Shown here in pieces: positions 49,142 to 58,072 of a stretch of 64,000 nucleotides of DNA. Under the pieces are notes generated by a model, which saw only the letters and a list, made by a program, of their open reading frames with translations, was not told where the DNA came from and searched no databases. Source of the DNA: Methylocystis sp. L43 (GTDB lineage Bacteria; Pseudomonadota; Alphaproteobacteria; Rhizobiales; Beijerinckiaceae); assembly GCF_015709525.1 (NCBI RefSeq), contig NZ_JADNRA010000024.1, positions 1-64,000 of the forward strand, in the 5' to 3' direction. The first letter of the stretch is position 1; every line of letters begins with the position of its first letter. A program made the position numbers and the translations under genes.

Positions 49142-50128
49142 TCAGCCGCGCGCCATCAGGCGCTTCTCCCACTCCAGAGCCTGACGAACGATCTCGTCGA
49201 GATTGTCATGCTGCGGCGTCCAGCCGAGAGTCCGGCGAATTCTTTCGTTTGCCGCAACGATCGCCGCGGGGTCGCCGGGCCGGCGCGGGGCAATTTCAAC
49301 TTCGAAATCGACGCCGGAAACCCGCTTCACCGATTCGATCACCTCGAGAACGGAAAAGCCGCGCTCATAGCCGCAATTGGCGGTGAGATTGGCGCCGCCG
49401 TCGCGCAGATAACGCAAGGCGTCGAGATGGGCGCGCGACAGATCGGTGACCTGGATATAATCGCGCACGCATGTGCCGTCCGGCGTCGGGTAATCATCGC
49501 CGAAAACCTGCAGCTTCGGGCGCAGGCCGAGCGCCGTCTGCACGGCGACCTTGATGAGATGCGTGGCCTCGGGCGTCGATTGCCCCGAACGCCCCTTCGG
49601 ATCCGCGCCGGCGACATTGAAATAGCGCAAAGCGACATAGGCAAGGCCGTGCGCGCGCGCCGTATCCTCGAGCATCCACTCGACCATGAGCTTGGATCGC
49701 CCATAGGGCGAAACCGGCTTCAACGGCTCGTCCTCGCTGACCGGATTTTGCAGCGGGTCGCCGTAGACGGCGGCGGTCGAAGAAAAGATGAAGCGCTTGA
49801 CGCGACGCGCCACCGCCGTCGCGAGCAGGGTGCGCGCTTTCGCCGTATTGTTGAGATAATAGCCGAGAGGGTCGGCGACGGAGTCGGGAACGACGATCTT
49901 TGCGGCGAAGTGAATGATCTCATCGACGCCGTGGCGCTCGATTAGATCGGCGACGAGATCCGCGTCGCCGAAATCGCCGACGACGAGCGGCGTCCCTTCC
50001 GGAACCGACCAGCGAAAACCGGTCGAAAGATCGTCGAGCACGACGGGCGGACCTTCGCCGGCGTCGAGCAGTTCGAGAACCGTATGACTGCCGATATAGC
50101 CGGCGCCGCCCGTAACCAGAACCGTCAT
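49142..50128 (-). CDS. galE: UDP-glucose 4-epimerase
   Basis: A 328-residue extended SDR that interconverts UDP-glucose and UDP-galactose, supplying surface polysaccharides. The NAD fold is VLVTGGAGYIGSHTVLELL at residues 3-21, the catalytic Ser in FIFSSTAAVYGDP and the Tyr-Lys pair in SPYGRSKLMVEWML. NVAGADPKGRSGQ, DGTCVRDYIQVTDLSRAH and NCGYERGFSVLEVIE follow. It is divergent from galU, the gene for the enzyme that makes UDP-glucose, so the two form one functional group. Confidence 0.96.
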   Translation of the reverse strand: MTVLVTGGAGYIGSHTVLELLDAGEGPPVVLDDLSTGFRWSVPEGTPLVVGDFGDADLVADLIERHGVDEIIHFAAKIVVPDSVADPLGYYLNNTAKARTLLATAVARRVKRFIFSSTAAVYGDPLQNPVSEDEPLKPVSPYGRSKLMVEWMLEDTARAHGLAYVALRYFNVAGADPKGRSGQSTPEATHLIKVAVQTALGLRPKLQVFGDDYPTPDGTCVRDYIQVTDLSRAHLDALRYLRDGGANLTANCGYERGFSVLEVIESVKRVSGVDFEVEIAPRRPGDPAAIVAANERIRRTLGWTPQHDNLDEIVRQALEWEKRLMARG

Positions 50129-50345
50129 GCCGCAACCTTCCTCTCGTATCCGCCGCCGGGCGTGAACGCCGCAGCCTGAAGCCCCTCAATGCCTTTGCGC
50201 CGTTCGCGTCGCGAACTCTACGATCCCGCCAAATCGTGCTAAACGGCCGAGTTTCAAGACGCCTTCCGACGACCTGGGCGAGTCGCCTCCGGAGCGATTC
50301 GCCGCTATCACCCCTTCGCCGTCTCACCTCTCAACGGGCTTCTCC

Positions 50346-51230
50346 ATGAGCAAACGCATTCGCAAGGCTGTTTTCCCTGTCGCCGGCCTCGGCACGCGCT
50401 TTCTGCCCGCCACCAAGGCCGTGCCGAAGGAAATGCTGACCGTCGTCGACCGCCCGGTCGTGCAGCATGTCGTGGACGAGGCGCGAGAAGCCGGAATAGA
50501 GCATTTCATTTTCGTCACCGGGCGCGGCAAGGGCGCCATCGAAGATCATTTCGACATGGCCTATGAGCTTGAGGACACGCTGCGCCGCCGCAACAAGACC
50601 AAGGAATATGAAGCGCTGATGTCGGACCTGCCGGCCGCCGGCGCGACAAGCTTCACCCGCCAGCAGGCGCCGCTTGGCCTCGGCCACGCCGTATGGTGCG
50701 CGCGCGACATTATCGGCGACGAACCCTTCGCGGTGCTGCTGCCCGACATGATCACGCTTCCGGCGCCGGGCCAGAACGCGCGCTGCCTCGCCGAGGCGGT
50801 CGCGGCCTATGAAAAACACGGCGGCAATATCATCGCGGTCGAGGAAGTGAAGCCGGAAGAGACGCATCAATACGGCATCGTCGCGCGCGGCAAGGATTAT
50901 GGTTCGACCTTCGAAATCACCGGCATGGTCGAGAAGCCGCCGCAGGGAACCGCGCCCAGCAATTTCATCATTTCCGGTCGCTATATTCTGGAGCCGGAAA
51001 TTTTCGGGCTGCTCGAAAAGCATGAAAAAGGCGCGGGCGGCGAAATTCAGCTCACCGACGCCATGATCCATCTTGCGAAGACGCGGCCCTTCCACGCCGT
51101 ACGCTTCGACGGACGCACCTATGACACGGGTTCAAAGCTCGGATTTCTCGCGGCCAATGTGGCTTTTGGCCTGGCGCGGCCGGACGTCGCGGAGGGCCTG
51201 CGCGCCGAGCTGAAGAAGATGCTCGAATAG
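50346..51230 (+). CDS. galU: UTP-glucose-1-phosphate uridylyltransferase
   Basis: A 294-residue nucleotidyltransferase producing UDP-glucose. The signature is VFPVAGLGTRFLPATKAVPKEMLTVVDRPVVQHV at residues 10-43, with FVTGRGKGAIEDHFD, QQAPLGLGHAVWCAR, LLPDMITLP (metal Asp) and the Lys of EITGMVEKPPQ. FDGRTYDTGSKLGFLAANV ends the domain. It is divergent from galE, with 217 bases between the two starts. Confidence 0.97.
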   Translation: MSKRIRKAVFPVAGLGTRFLPATKAVPKEMLTVVDRPVVQHVVDEAREAGIEHFIFVTGRGKGAIEDHFDMAYELEDTLRRRNKTKEYEALMSDLPAAGATSFTRQQAPLGLGHAVWCARDIIGDEPFAVLLPDMITLPAPGQNARCLAEAVAAYEKHGGNIIAVEEVKPEETHQYGIVARGKDYGSTFEITGMVEKPPQGTAPSNFIISGRYILEPEIFGLLEKHEKGAGGEIQLTDAMIHLAKTRPFHAVRFDGRTYDTGSKLGFLAANVAFGLARPDVAEGLRAELKKMLE

Positions 51231-51403
51231 AGTGTATATCCAAAAAAGACAGTGGCTTGTGCGCGTCTCGGGCGAGCTGCGGCTCTTGTCCGCGGCAGGG
51301 TTCGCCGTTTGACGCGGGCGCGCGCCTCATTAAACCTTCAAACGATTCTTAAGATCGGCGCGTCGCCGCGCGTGGTTGAAATCAAGCAAAGGATTGAACA
51401 TTG

Positions 51404-52624
51404 ATGCCGCAACAGGGCGCCGCGCGTAGAATCGTCATTACCGGAATGGGCGCGGTGTCGGCCGCCGGCATTGGCGCGACGCCGCTGTGGCGCGCGGCGC
51501 GCGACGGCGTGTCCTGCGTGCGCCCGCTGAAATCGGAGCGCCCCTATGTGGGGCGAATCAAGATCGCCGCGCAGGTCCCGGATTTCGATCCCGCCGCCTA
51601 TATCGAAGCCGAACTGCTCCCGTACTGCGATCCCTTCACCCAATTTTCCATCGTCGCCGCCGATGAAGCGCTGGCGCAAGCCGGGTTTGAGCGCAAGGCG
51701 GTCGGCGGGCCGCGCACGGCGGTCATCATCGGCACCGGCATCGGCGGCGCCACGACCATCGATAACAACGCCTATCTCGAATATAAGCTCGACGGCCGTC
51801 CCGATACGTTGACCGTGCCGCGCCTGATACCGAGCGCCGCGCCGACGACTCTCGGCATGCGCTACGGCGCCAAGGGACCGACTTTCGCGCTCGCCTCCGC
51901 CTGTTCCTCGGCGGCGCAGGCCATCGGCGAGGCCTTTGAGATGCTGCGCGCGGGGCGCGCCGACCGCGCGATCGCCGGCGGCGCGGAAGCCTGCGTGATC
52001 AACGGTTCGATTCGTTCGTGGGAGGCGCTGCGCGTTCTCACCCCGGATCTCTGCCGCCCGTTTTCGTCAAAGCGCAACGGCATGACGCTTGGCGAAGGCG
52101 CCGCTGTCTTCATCCTGGAGACGCTGGAAGGCGCGCTGGCGCGCGGCGCGACGCCGCTCTGCGAACTCGCCGGCTATGGCACGACAAGCGACGCTTTCGA
52201 TCCGCTGCGCGCCGATGTCGAAGGCCCGTCGCGCTGCATGCGGCTTGCGCTCGACAGCGCCGGATTGAAACCGGAAGACGTCGACTATCTCAACGCCCAT
52301 GGCACGGCGACCTACGCCAATGACATCACCGAGTCGCAGGCGATGCGCGCCGTCTTCGGCGACGCGCCGCCGCCGGTTTCGTCAACGAAACCCGTGCACG
52401 GCCATGCGCTCGGCGCGAGCGGCGGGCTGGAGCTCGTCGTGACGATTTCCGCGCTGCGCGATCAAATCGCGCCGCCGACGATCAATTTCCTTGAGCCTGA
52501 CCCCAAATGCGCGGTCGACGCCATTCCCAACGTCGCGCGGCAAATGCCGATTCGCGTCGCGCTCTCGAATTCTTTCGCCTTTGGCGGCATTAATGCGACG
52601 CTCGCCGTGCGGGCGATGACTTGA
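51404..52624 (+). CDS. beta-ketoacyl-ACP synthase (KAS II type)
   Basis: A 406-residue condensing enzyme that elongates acyl-ACP with malonyl-ACP. The Cys-His-His triad is complete: Cys167 in LASACSSAAQAIGE, His in YLNAHGTATYANDITE, and His in KPVHGHALGASGGLEL. The start is ATG 51404 (TTG just before). The N-terminus RIVITGMGAVSAAGIGATPLW is typical. It is not in an ACP gene context; several FabF paralogues are usual in this group and the assignment to normal fatty acid synthesis is not certain. The preceding gap is about 170 bases. Confidence 0.92.
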   Translation: MPQQGAARRIVITGMGAVSAAGIGATPLWRAARDGVSCVRPLKSERPYVGRIKIAAQVPDFDPAAYIEAELLPYCDPFTQFSIVAADEALAQAGFERKAVGGPRTAVIIGTGIGGATTIDNNAYLEYKLDGRPDTLTVPRLIPSAAPTTLGMRYGAKGPTFALASACSSAAQAIGEAFEMLRAGRADRAIAGGAEACVINGSIRSWEALRVLTPDLCRPFSSKRNGMTLGEGAAVFILETLEGALARGATPLCELAGYGTTSDAFDPLRADVEGPSRCMRLALDSAGLKPEDVDYLNAHGTATYANDITESQAMRAVFGDAPPPVSSTKPVHGHALGASGGLELVVTISALRDQIAPPTINFLEPDPKCAVDAIPNVARQMPIRVALSNSFAFGGINATLAVRAMT

Positions 52625-52677
52625 TCGGCTAGGGCCCTAGAATCGCAGGAGTTTTGCAAGAGGGGCGGTCGACCGCG

Positions 52678-52884
52678 ATGACCGAGAACGACGAGCAGGG
52701 CAGGAGGGGCGCCCCAAAAGGGGCGGATTTTAGCCCGAAGTCTAACGGCGAGCCGAAGAAGAAGGCGGCGCTTGCCGCCGCCTTGCGCGCCAATCTTGCC
52801 CGGCGCAAGGCGCGCGAGCGCGCGCTGCGGGACCAGGCGCCAGCGAAACACGGCGAGGACTCGAAAACCGACAGCGAGGGGTGA
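52678..52884 (+). CDS. conserved small basic protein upstream of murA
   Basis: A 68-residue hydrophilic protein: an acidic start [15 protein letters not shown], then a Lys/Ala/Arg-rich helix ([24 protein letters not shown]) and a charged tail. Small proteins with the [13 protein letters not shown] core precede murA in relatives, as I recall. No function is known; nucleic-acid binding is possible from the charge. Its stop shares one base with the murA start, so translation is coupled. In-frame starts at 52654 exist. Confidence 0.65.
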   Translation: MTENDEQGRRGAPKGADFSPKSNGEPKKKAALAAALRANLARRKARERALRDQAPAKHGEDSKTDSEG

Positions 52885-54179
52885 TGGATAAGATCAAGAT
52901 CGTCGGCGGGACCAGGCTCAATGGCGTGATCCCGATTTCCGGCGCGAAGAACGCCGCCTTGCCGTTGATGATCGCATCGCTCCTGACGCGCGAAACCGTG
53001 ACGCTCGCCAACATGCCGCTGCTCGCGGACGTGATGCTTCTCGAGCGCATTCTCGGCAATCATGGCGTGGATTACGCCATCGCCGGCAAGCGCACCGGCG
53101 AGTCCGTCGACGCCGGCCGCACCGTCCATCTCACCGCGCGTGAAATCGTCGACACCACCGCGCCCTATGACCTTGTCTCGCGTATGCGCGCCAGCTTCTG
53201 GGTGCTCGCGCCGCTCGTCGCGCGTTGCGGCGAGGCGCGCGTGTCGCTGCCGGGCGGCTGCGCCATCGGCACCCGCCCTGTCGATCTTCTGCTCATGGCG
53301 CTGGAAAAGCTCGGGGCCAAACTGGACATCGAAAATGGTTACGTCGTCGCCTCGGCCAAGAACGGTCTCACCGGCGCCGAGATCGACTTTCCCAAAGTCA
53401 CGGTCGGCGGCACGCATACGGCGCTGATGGCCGCGTCGCTCGCGCGCGGGACCACCGTGCTGCGCAACGCCGCGCGCGAACCCGAAGTCGTCGATCTTGC
53501 CGACTGTCTCATAAAAATGGGCGCGCGCATCAAGGGCGCCGGCCAGTCGACGATCGAGATCGAGGGCGTGGGTTCGCTTTTCGGGGCAAGACACGCCGTC
53601 ATGCCCGACCGCATCGAGGCGGGCACTTACGCCATGGCGGTGGCGATGACGGGGGGCGACGTTCTGCTCGCCGGCGCGCGCGCCGATCTTCTGCAGGCGG
53701 GGCTCGACGCCCTCGTGCAGGCCGGCGCCAGCATCACCGAGACGAATGAAGGTCTACGGGTGACGCGTAACGGCGCCGGCATTTCGCCGGTCGATGTCGC
53801 GACGGCGCCGTTCCCGGCTTTCCCGACCGATCTGCAGGCGCAGTTCATGGCGCTGATGACGCGCGCCAAGGGCGTTTCGCGCATCACCGAGACGATTTTC
53901 GAGAACCGCTTCATGCATGTGCAGGAGCTCGCGCGGCTTGGCGCTCAAATCAAGCTTGAAGGGGATACGGCGATCGTGACGGGGGCGGATCACCTCGACG
54001 GCGCGCCGGTGATGGCGACCGATCTGCGCGCTTCCGTCTCGCTCGTCATTGCGGCGCTCGCCGCGCGCGGCGAGACGACGATCAACCGAGTCTATCATCT
54101 CGATCGCGGATTCGAGCGCCTGGAGAAGAAGCTGCGCGACTGCGGCGCTGAAATCGAGCGCATCACCGCGGCGGGGTGA
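52884..54179 (+). CDS. murA: UDP-N-acetylglucosamine 1-carboxyvinyltransferase
   Basis: A 431-residue MurA, which adds enolpyruvyl to UDP-GlcNAc in the first step of peptidoglycan synthesis and is the fosfomycin target. The opening [30 protein letters not shown] and the active Cys126 in [13 protein letters not shown] are present, as are [33 protein letters not shown] and [18 protein letters not shown] 52884 overlaps the preceding stop. Immediately after its stop the sequence degenerates into RTX remnants. Confidence 0.97.
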   Translation: MDKIKIVGGTRLNGVIPISGAKNAALPLMIASLLTRETVTLANMPLLADVMLLERILGNHGVDYAIAGKRTGESVDAGRTVHLTAREIVDTTAPYDLVSRMRASFWVLAPLVARCGEARVSLPGGCAIGTRPVDLLLMALEKLGAKLDIENGYVVASAKNGLTGAEIDFPKVTVGGTHTALMAASLARGTTVLRNAAREPEVVDLADCLIKMGARIKGAGQSTIEIEGVGSLFGARHAVMPDRIEAGTYAMAVAMTGGDVLLAGARADLLQAGLDALVQAGASITETNEGLRVTRNGAGISPVDVATAPFPAFPTDLQAQFMALMTRAKGVSRITETIFENRFMHVQELARLGAQIKLEGDTAIVTGADHLDGAPVMATDLRASVSLVIAALAARGETTINRVYHLDRGFERLEKKLRDCGAEIERITAAG

Positions 54180-54183
54180 GGGG

Positions 54184-54378
54184 CGGAGTCCAGACCTTCG
54201 TCGACGGTTCGTCGATCACCGACCAGACCAAATTCAACCCGCGCCAATGGAACGACCGAAACCAGCCGCGACGGTGTCGCTCGTGACGTTTGCATGATGT
54301 CGACGGCGACGGCGTCATTGACCTTGTTCAGACGGAGACGACGGTCGTCAACGGCGACGTCTCCAAGACGCTTCGACA
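54184..54378 (+). pseudogene. RTX-type calcium-binding protein remnant (repeat part)
   Basis: Two broken pieces of a hemolysin-type calcium-binding protein follow murA. The first reads QTFVDGSSITDQTKFN and then continues in another frame as PAATVSLVTFA. The second, from about 54292, reads DVDGDGVIDLVQTETTVVNG. Both match the Gly/Asp-rich repeats (DGS.I.GQT.F, D.DGDGV.D..QT..TVVN.D) found in long RTX-like exoproteins. Frames change and stop codons intervene, so no protein is made. It is the distal part of such a gene, whereas the second remnant at 55157 is a proximal part. Confidence 0.6.
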
Positions 54379-54490
54379 GGGGTTAATTTGTATAATCCCG
54401 TCACAAATAGGAGAAACTCCCAAATATATTTTCGCGAAAGCCGCTTGACGGCGTAAACGGAGCGCTTAGGATGTAGAAGCGAGGCTTTCA

Positions 54491-55120
54491 TTGAGACGAC
54501 TGTTGCCAGTTGTACAGCACATAAGTTGTGCCTTCCAATTCACTTATGCCATTAAAGTTTTTGGAATAGTATTAATTTTGTCTATTGCTTCGGGTGGGCC
54601 TTTCGCAACTGCGGCCGCCAACGAATGTATAAACATCGAAAGCCTTAACAAGGGACAGTTTCTTGAGATGCTTGCGGGAACGCAGATTGCGCTCTTCGGG
54701 CGAGCAGAGGAAACTGCGAGCGTTGGTCAGATGGACATAAAAGATTTAAAGGGCAATGTGATTGGATCTTTTGACGCAGAAATATCTAAATTGAAAGTAT
54801 TACGCGTTATAAAAGGACCTCAACGGTTGCTGAATAAACGCCTATCGGTTCTTGAGCTTGGCTTTTGCGACGGAGGATGCTCAAAGAGTATCGGTCCCCT
54901 AAAGTTTAGGCAAGTAGTTACGACAATTCAAAGACTTTACTTCATTCATGCCCCGAAAAGGCGTTGGCGTGAGCCATCTGGCCGCATGGTGACGCTGGAT
55001 TTCAGTTCTCTTCCGCTCCGCCACGGCACTTTTTATGAAACAGGATCTTGTGGGGTTTGGGAGCTGAGACAGGGTGGAGACAGCGAGTCAAAGGTTCTCC
55101 ACTGGATTGGAGTCCATTGA
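54491..55120 (+). CDS. exported protein of unknown function, foreign base composition
   Basis: A 209-residue protein with an N-terminal hydrophobic segment (AIKVFGIVLILSIASGGPFATAAA at about residues 20-43) that looks like a signal peptide or anchor. The mature part has a Cys pair (GFCDGGCSKSIGP) and late DFSSLPLRHGTFYETGSCGVW. The region is visibly less GC-rich than its neighbours. The start is TTG 54491, preceded by AGCGAGG; no ATG fits better. I do not recognise the family. It is flanked on both sides by RTX remnants, so it may have arrived with them or inserted between them. Confidence 0.5.
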   Translation: MRRLLPVVQHISCAFQFTYAIKVFGIVLILSIASGGPFATAAANECINIESLNKGQFLEMLAGTQIALFGRAEETASVGQMDIKDLKGNVIGSFDAEISKLKVLRVIKGPQRLLNKRLSVLELGFCDGGCSKSIGPLKFRQVVTTIQRLYFIHAPKRRWREPSGRMVTLDFSSLPLRHGTFYETGSCGVWELRQGGDSESKVLHWIGVH

Positions 55121-55156
55121 CGAATTCATGCGAAATTACGGAAACATCGCCTCAAC

Positions 55157-55720
55157 ATGAGAGAAATATATACTCATATATTCAGTGTGTTGGACGATAT
55201 TGCCGCAGGATTCGACGCCGTCTTGTCCGATTTCGATTTCGGCTTCTCCGATTTTGGCGGCTTCGGCGATTTTGGTTTCGGCTTCGGGGGCACCAGCTTC
55301 GACGCAATTTCATGGCAATGGAAATCCGACTGGAATTTTGGGATAATTATTGGGATGATTTCTATTGGGACCAGAACTGGCCCATCGTCCTCGACCTCGA
55401 TGGCGACGGAATCGAAATCAATCCGCTGAGTTCTTCGAACACCTTCTTCGACACGGCGGGCGACGGCTATCAGCATCGCACCGCCTGGGCCGGCGCCGGC
55501 GACGCGGTGCTCGCCTTCGACGCCAATAATGACGGCGTCATCAATCAGAAGAACGAGATCGTCTTCACCGAATGGGACCCGACGGCCGCCTCCGATATAA
55601 GCGCCGCTCAATGTCTTCGACACAAACCACAACGGCAAGCTCGATTCGGGCGACCAGAATTCTCGCAGTTCAAGCTCGTCGCTGCCAACGCCAATCGAGA
55701 AATGAAGACGAGGGACGCTC
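55157..55720 (+). pseudogene. RTX-type calcium-binding protein remnant (N-terminal part)
   Basis: The sequence starts with an intact frame, MREIYTHIFSVLDDIAAG, then a Phe/Gly/Asp-rich tract (DFDFGFSDFGGFGDFGFGFGG). A frameshift near 55310 moves it to WPIVLDLDGDGIEINPLSSS and then FFDTAGDGYQHRTAWAGAGDAVLAFDANNDGV, VVFTEWDP-like, and a further shift near 55600 to NVFDTNHNGKLDSGDQ, a calcium-loop pattern. These are hallmarks of bacterial RTX/hemolysin-like exoproteins. With at least two frameshifts it is nonfunctional. It ends against the pbpC stop. Confidence 0.75.
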
Positions 55721-55725
55721 AGGAG

Positions 55726-58068
55726 TCACTCGATCACAACCTTCACCGCGCGCGACGCGACAGGGGCGAGCGCCAGCCGCGCCTGAATGCGATGCGCGCC
55801 TGGCGTCATCGGCCAGAACACGGTCTCGTTCGCCTGCGCCGTGGCGAAGGGCTCGCCGTCGATCGTCCAGACGATCTGCGCATCCGCGCCTGAGGGTGCG
55901 AGTTTCAACGCGAGACGGTTGAAGCGATCGGGCTGCTCCGGGTTACGCCAGATATGCGTGTTGTGTTCCGGCGTTGCGATGACGAGTGGCGCGACGCTCA
56001 TTGCTCGAGAGTTGCACATATGATCCGCTTCATCGCCCTGCGGAGCGCCTGAAAGGCGCGTCTCGAAGGCTGATGGCGCGCAGAGCGCCTTTTCCCGAAC
56101 ATCCTTCGAGACGCCGCTTCGCGGCTCCTCAGGATGAGGACGCGGATCTTGCGTCTGGCTCCAATCGGCGTCTTCCGGCTTCACCCATTCGCGCAATGTC
56201 TGCGCGCAGTCGGCGCCGCCGTCGGCGCGACAGAGATCGATGGCGATGCGTCCCGGCGGCGGCGCAAAAGTTTCCGGCGCGATGTCTCCGGGCTTGGCGC
56301 CATGCAGCTTTACGAGCACGGCGTGGGCGAGCCGCGCCGCCGATGACACGCCGGTCATCGCGCGCATCGCGCCGGCGTCGCCGCGGCCGAGCCATACGCC
56401 GACGATAAATTTATGCGAAAAGGCGATCGTCCAGGCGTCGCGATAGGCTTGCGACGTGCCGGTCTTCACGGCGACGGCGAAGGGATATTCGAGCGGCCCG
56501 TAGCGCGGAAAGGACGGAAGCCGCGCCTGCGGATCGGCGAGCATCGAGGCGATCAGCCGCGCGCTGTCGACCGACAAGACGCGCCGCGCCGGACGTCGCG
56601 ATTCGTCGCGCGTGAACGCAAGGTCGTGCATGATCCCGTCGTCGGCGAGCGCGGCATAGGCGCGCATCACATCCTCGAGCCGCGCCGGCAGCGCGCCAAT
56701 CGCCATCGAAATCCCGAAACTCTCCGCCGGCGTTTCGAGATCATGCAGGCCGAGGTCGCGAAGGAAATTGAAATTCGCCTCGAGCCCGACGCGCCGCAGC
56801 AGATTTGTCGCCGGCACATTGCGGGAATTGGCGAGCGCCTGACGCGGCGTCAGCGGACCGAGATAGAGCCCGTCGGCGTTGCTGACGCCCGATGCGCCTT
56901 CGGGAATGTCGTTCAAGAGATCCGTCGTTTTGAGAACGCCGCGCTCGAACGCCAGCGCAAAGATGAAAGGCTTCAACGTCGAACCGGGAGAACGCCGCAC
57001 GCGGGTGAAATCGAAGGCTCCGGCCTGCGGGTCGTTGTAGTCGGAGGAGCCGACGTCGGCGATGACGGCGTTGGTTCCCCGCTCAATGACCATCACCGCG
57101 ACCTGCCGCGCGCCGCGGCGGCGGAAATTCGAAAGATAGCGGCGGGCGAGCCGGAGCACGTCCTGTTCGACCGCCAGATCGATCGTCGCATTGATGCGCC
57201 GGTCGCCGTCCGCAATAGGTCGCGCCAGGGCCTCGCGCGCGAGCGCTTCGTAGCGCAGCGCCAGATGCAATGTTTCGGGACGGCGCTTGGCGTCGAGCGG
57301 CCGCATATGATCGAGCTCGGCGCGCGCCAGCGCCGCCTGCGCGGCGTCGAGCGCGCCTTCGTCTTCGAGCCGCGCGAGCGCGTGACGCGCGCGCGCCGTC
57401 GCCAATCGAAGGCCGCTCTCGCGCGTGACGTTCATCCGGCCCGGCGATTGCGGAATGGCGGCGAGCAGCGCCGCCTGCGCCCAGGAAAGATCCTCGACCG
57501 GTCTGTCGAAATAAAAGCGCGCGGCATGGGCGACGCCATGGCCGTTCAATCCGTAAGGCGCGAGGCGCAGATAATGCGCCAGCGTCGCCTCATGTCCATT
57601 GCGCGCGACGATGGCGAGCGCCGTCGCCGCCTGCATCAGCTTTTCGGCGAAGGAGCGTGGCCGCTCGCCTTGCATGCGCGCAACCTGCATGGCGATCGTC
57701 GAGGCGCCTTCGCGTCTGCCGCGCGTCGTCAGATTGCGCCATGCGGCGCGCGCCAGCGCGCGGAGGTCAACGCCGGGATGATCGTAAAAGCGGCGGTCTT
57801 CGAGAGCGAGAGTCGCGCGCGCCACGCGCTGCGGAATGGCGGCGAGCGGCCAATAGCCGTAGTCGACGCGCAGGCTCTTAGTCACAGGATCGCGAGTCTT
57901 CTCGCCGATCTGCGTCAAGAAGGCGCCGTTGCGGTCGTAGACGATGGCGCTGGCGCGCGGAGAAATAAGTTCGGCGCGCGACAGCGCTTCATGCGAGAGC
58001 CAGGCCGCGCCTGCAACGAACGCCGCAATGAGTGCAAGAAAGATTCCGCGCACAAAGCCGTTTGCCAT
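55726..58068 (-). CDS. pbpC: penicillin-binding protein 1C
   Basis: A 780-residue bifunctional class A penicillin-binding protein. An N-terminal anchor helix (residues 5-25) is followed by the GT51 domain with Glu90 in LALEDRRFYDHPGVDL and ARMQGERPRSFAEKLMQ. The transpeptidase has Ser363 and Lys366 in RSPGSTLKPFIFAL and Lys535 in VKTGTSQAYRDA, and the BiPBP_C domain is at about 690-780. A dispersed repeat lies in frame at residues ~643-681. The ATG at 58068 is four bases after the alpha-2-macroglobulin stop, the usual yfhM-pbpC pair. The long antisense frame is a shadow. Confidence 0.93.
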   Translation of the reverse strand: MANGFVRGIFLALIAAFVAGAAWLSHEALSRAELISPRASAIVYDRNGAFLTQIGEKTRDPVTKSLRVDYGYWPLAAIPQRVARATLALEDRRFYDHPGVDLRALARAAWRNLTTRGRREGASTIAMQVARMQGERPRSFAEKLMQAATALAIVARNGHEATLAHYLRLAPYGLNGHGVAHAARFYFDRPVEDLSWAQAALLAAIPQSPGRMNVTRESGLRLATARARHALARLEDEGALDAAQAALARAELDHMRPLDAKRRPETLHLALRYEALAREALARPIADGDRRINATIDLAVEQDVLRLARRYLSNFRRRGARQVAVMVIERGTNAVIADVGSSDYNDPQAGAFDFTRVRRSPGSTLKPFIFALAFERGVLKTTDLLNDIPEGASGVSNADGLYLGPLTPRQALANSRNVPATNLLRRVGLEANFNFLRDLGLHDLETPAESFGISMAIGALPARLEDVMRAYAALADDGIMHDLAFTRDESRRPARRVLSVDSARLIASMLADPQARLPSFPRYGPLEYPFAVAVKTGTSQAYRDAWTIAFSHKFIVGVWLGRGDAGAMRAMTGVSSAARLAHAVLVKLHGAKPGDIAPETFAPPPGRIAIDLCRADGGADCAQTLREWVKPEDADWSQTQDPRPHPEEPRSGVSKDVREKALCAPSAFETRLSGAPQGDEADHMCNSRAMSVAPLVIATPEHNTHIWRNPEQPDRFNRLALKLAPSGADAQIVWTIDGEPFATAQANETVFWPMTPGAHRIQARLALAPVASRAVKVVIE
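56028..56140. repeat. dispersed inverted-repeat element carried in frame inside pbpC
   Basis: Two inverted copies of a ~40-bp unit: one at about 56028-56076 and one at 56099-56140. They share CATC...CTG.GGAGC...GCGTCTCGAAGG...ATG in opposite directions. Each contains its own small hairpin (GCGCC-tgaaa-GGCGC; GCCGC-gaa-GCGGC). The unit with TCCTGAGGAG and CGTCTCGAAGGATG is an abundant intergenic repeat of Hyphomicrobiales, from memory. Here it adds about 38 residues to PbpC (HPEEPRSGVSKDV...ETRLSGAPQGDEADH) without a stop. Confidence 0.8.
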
Positions 58069-58072
58069 GCGC

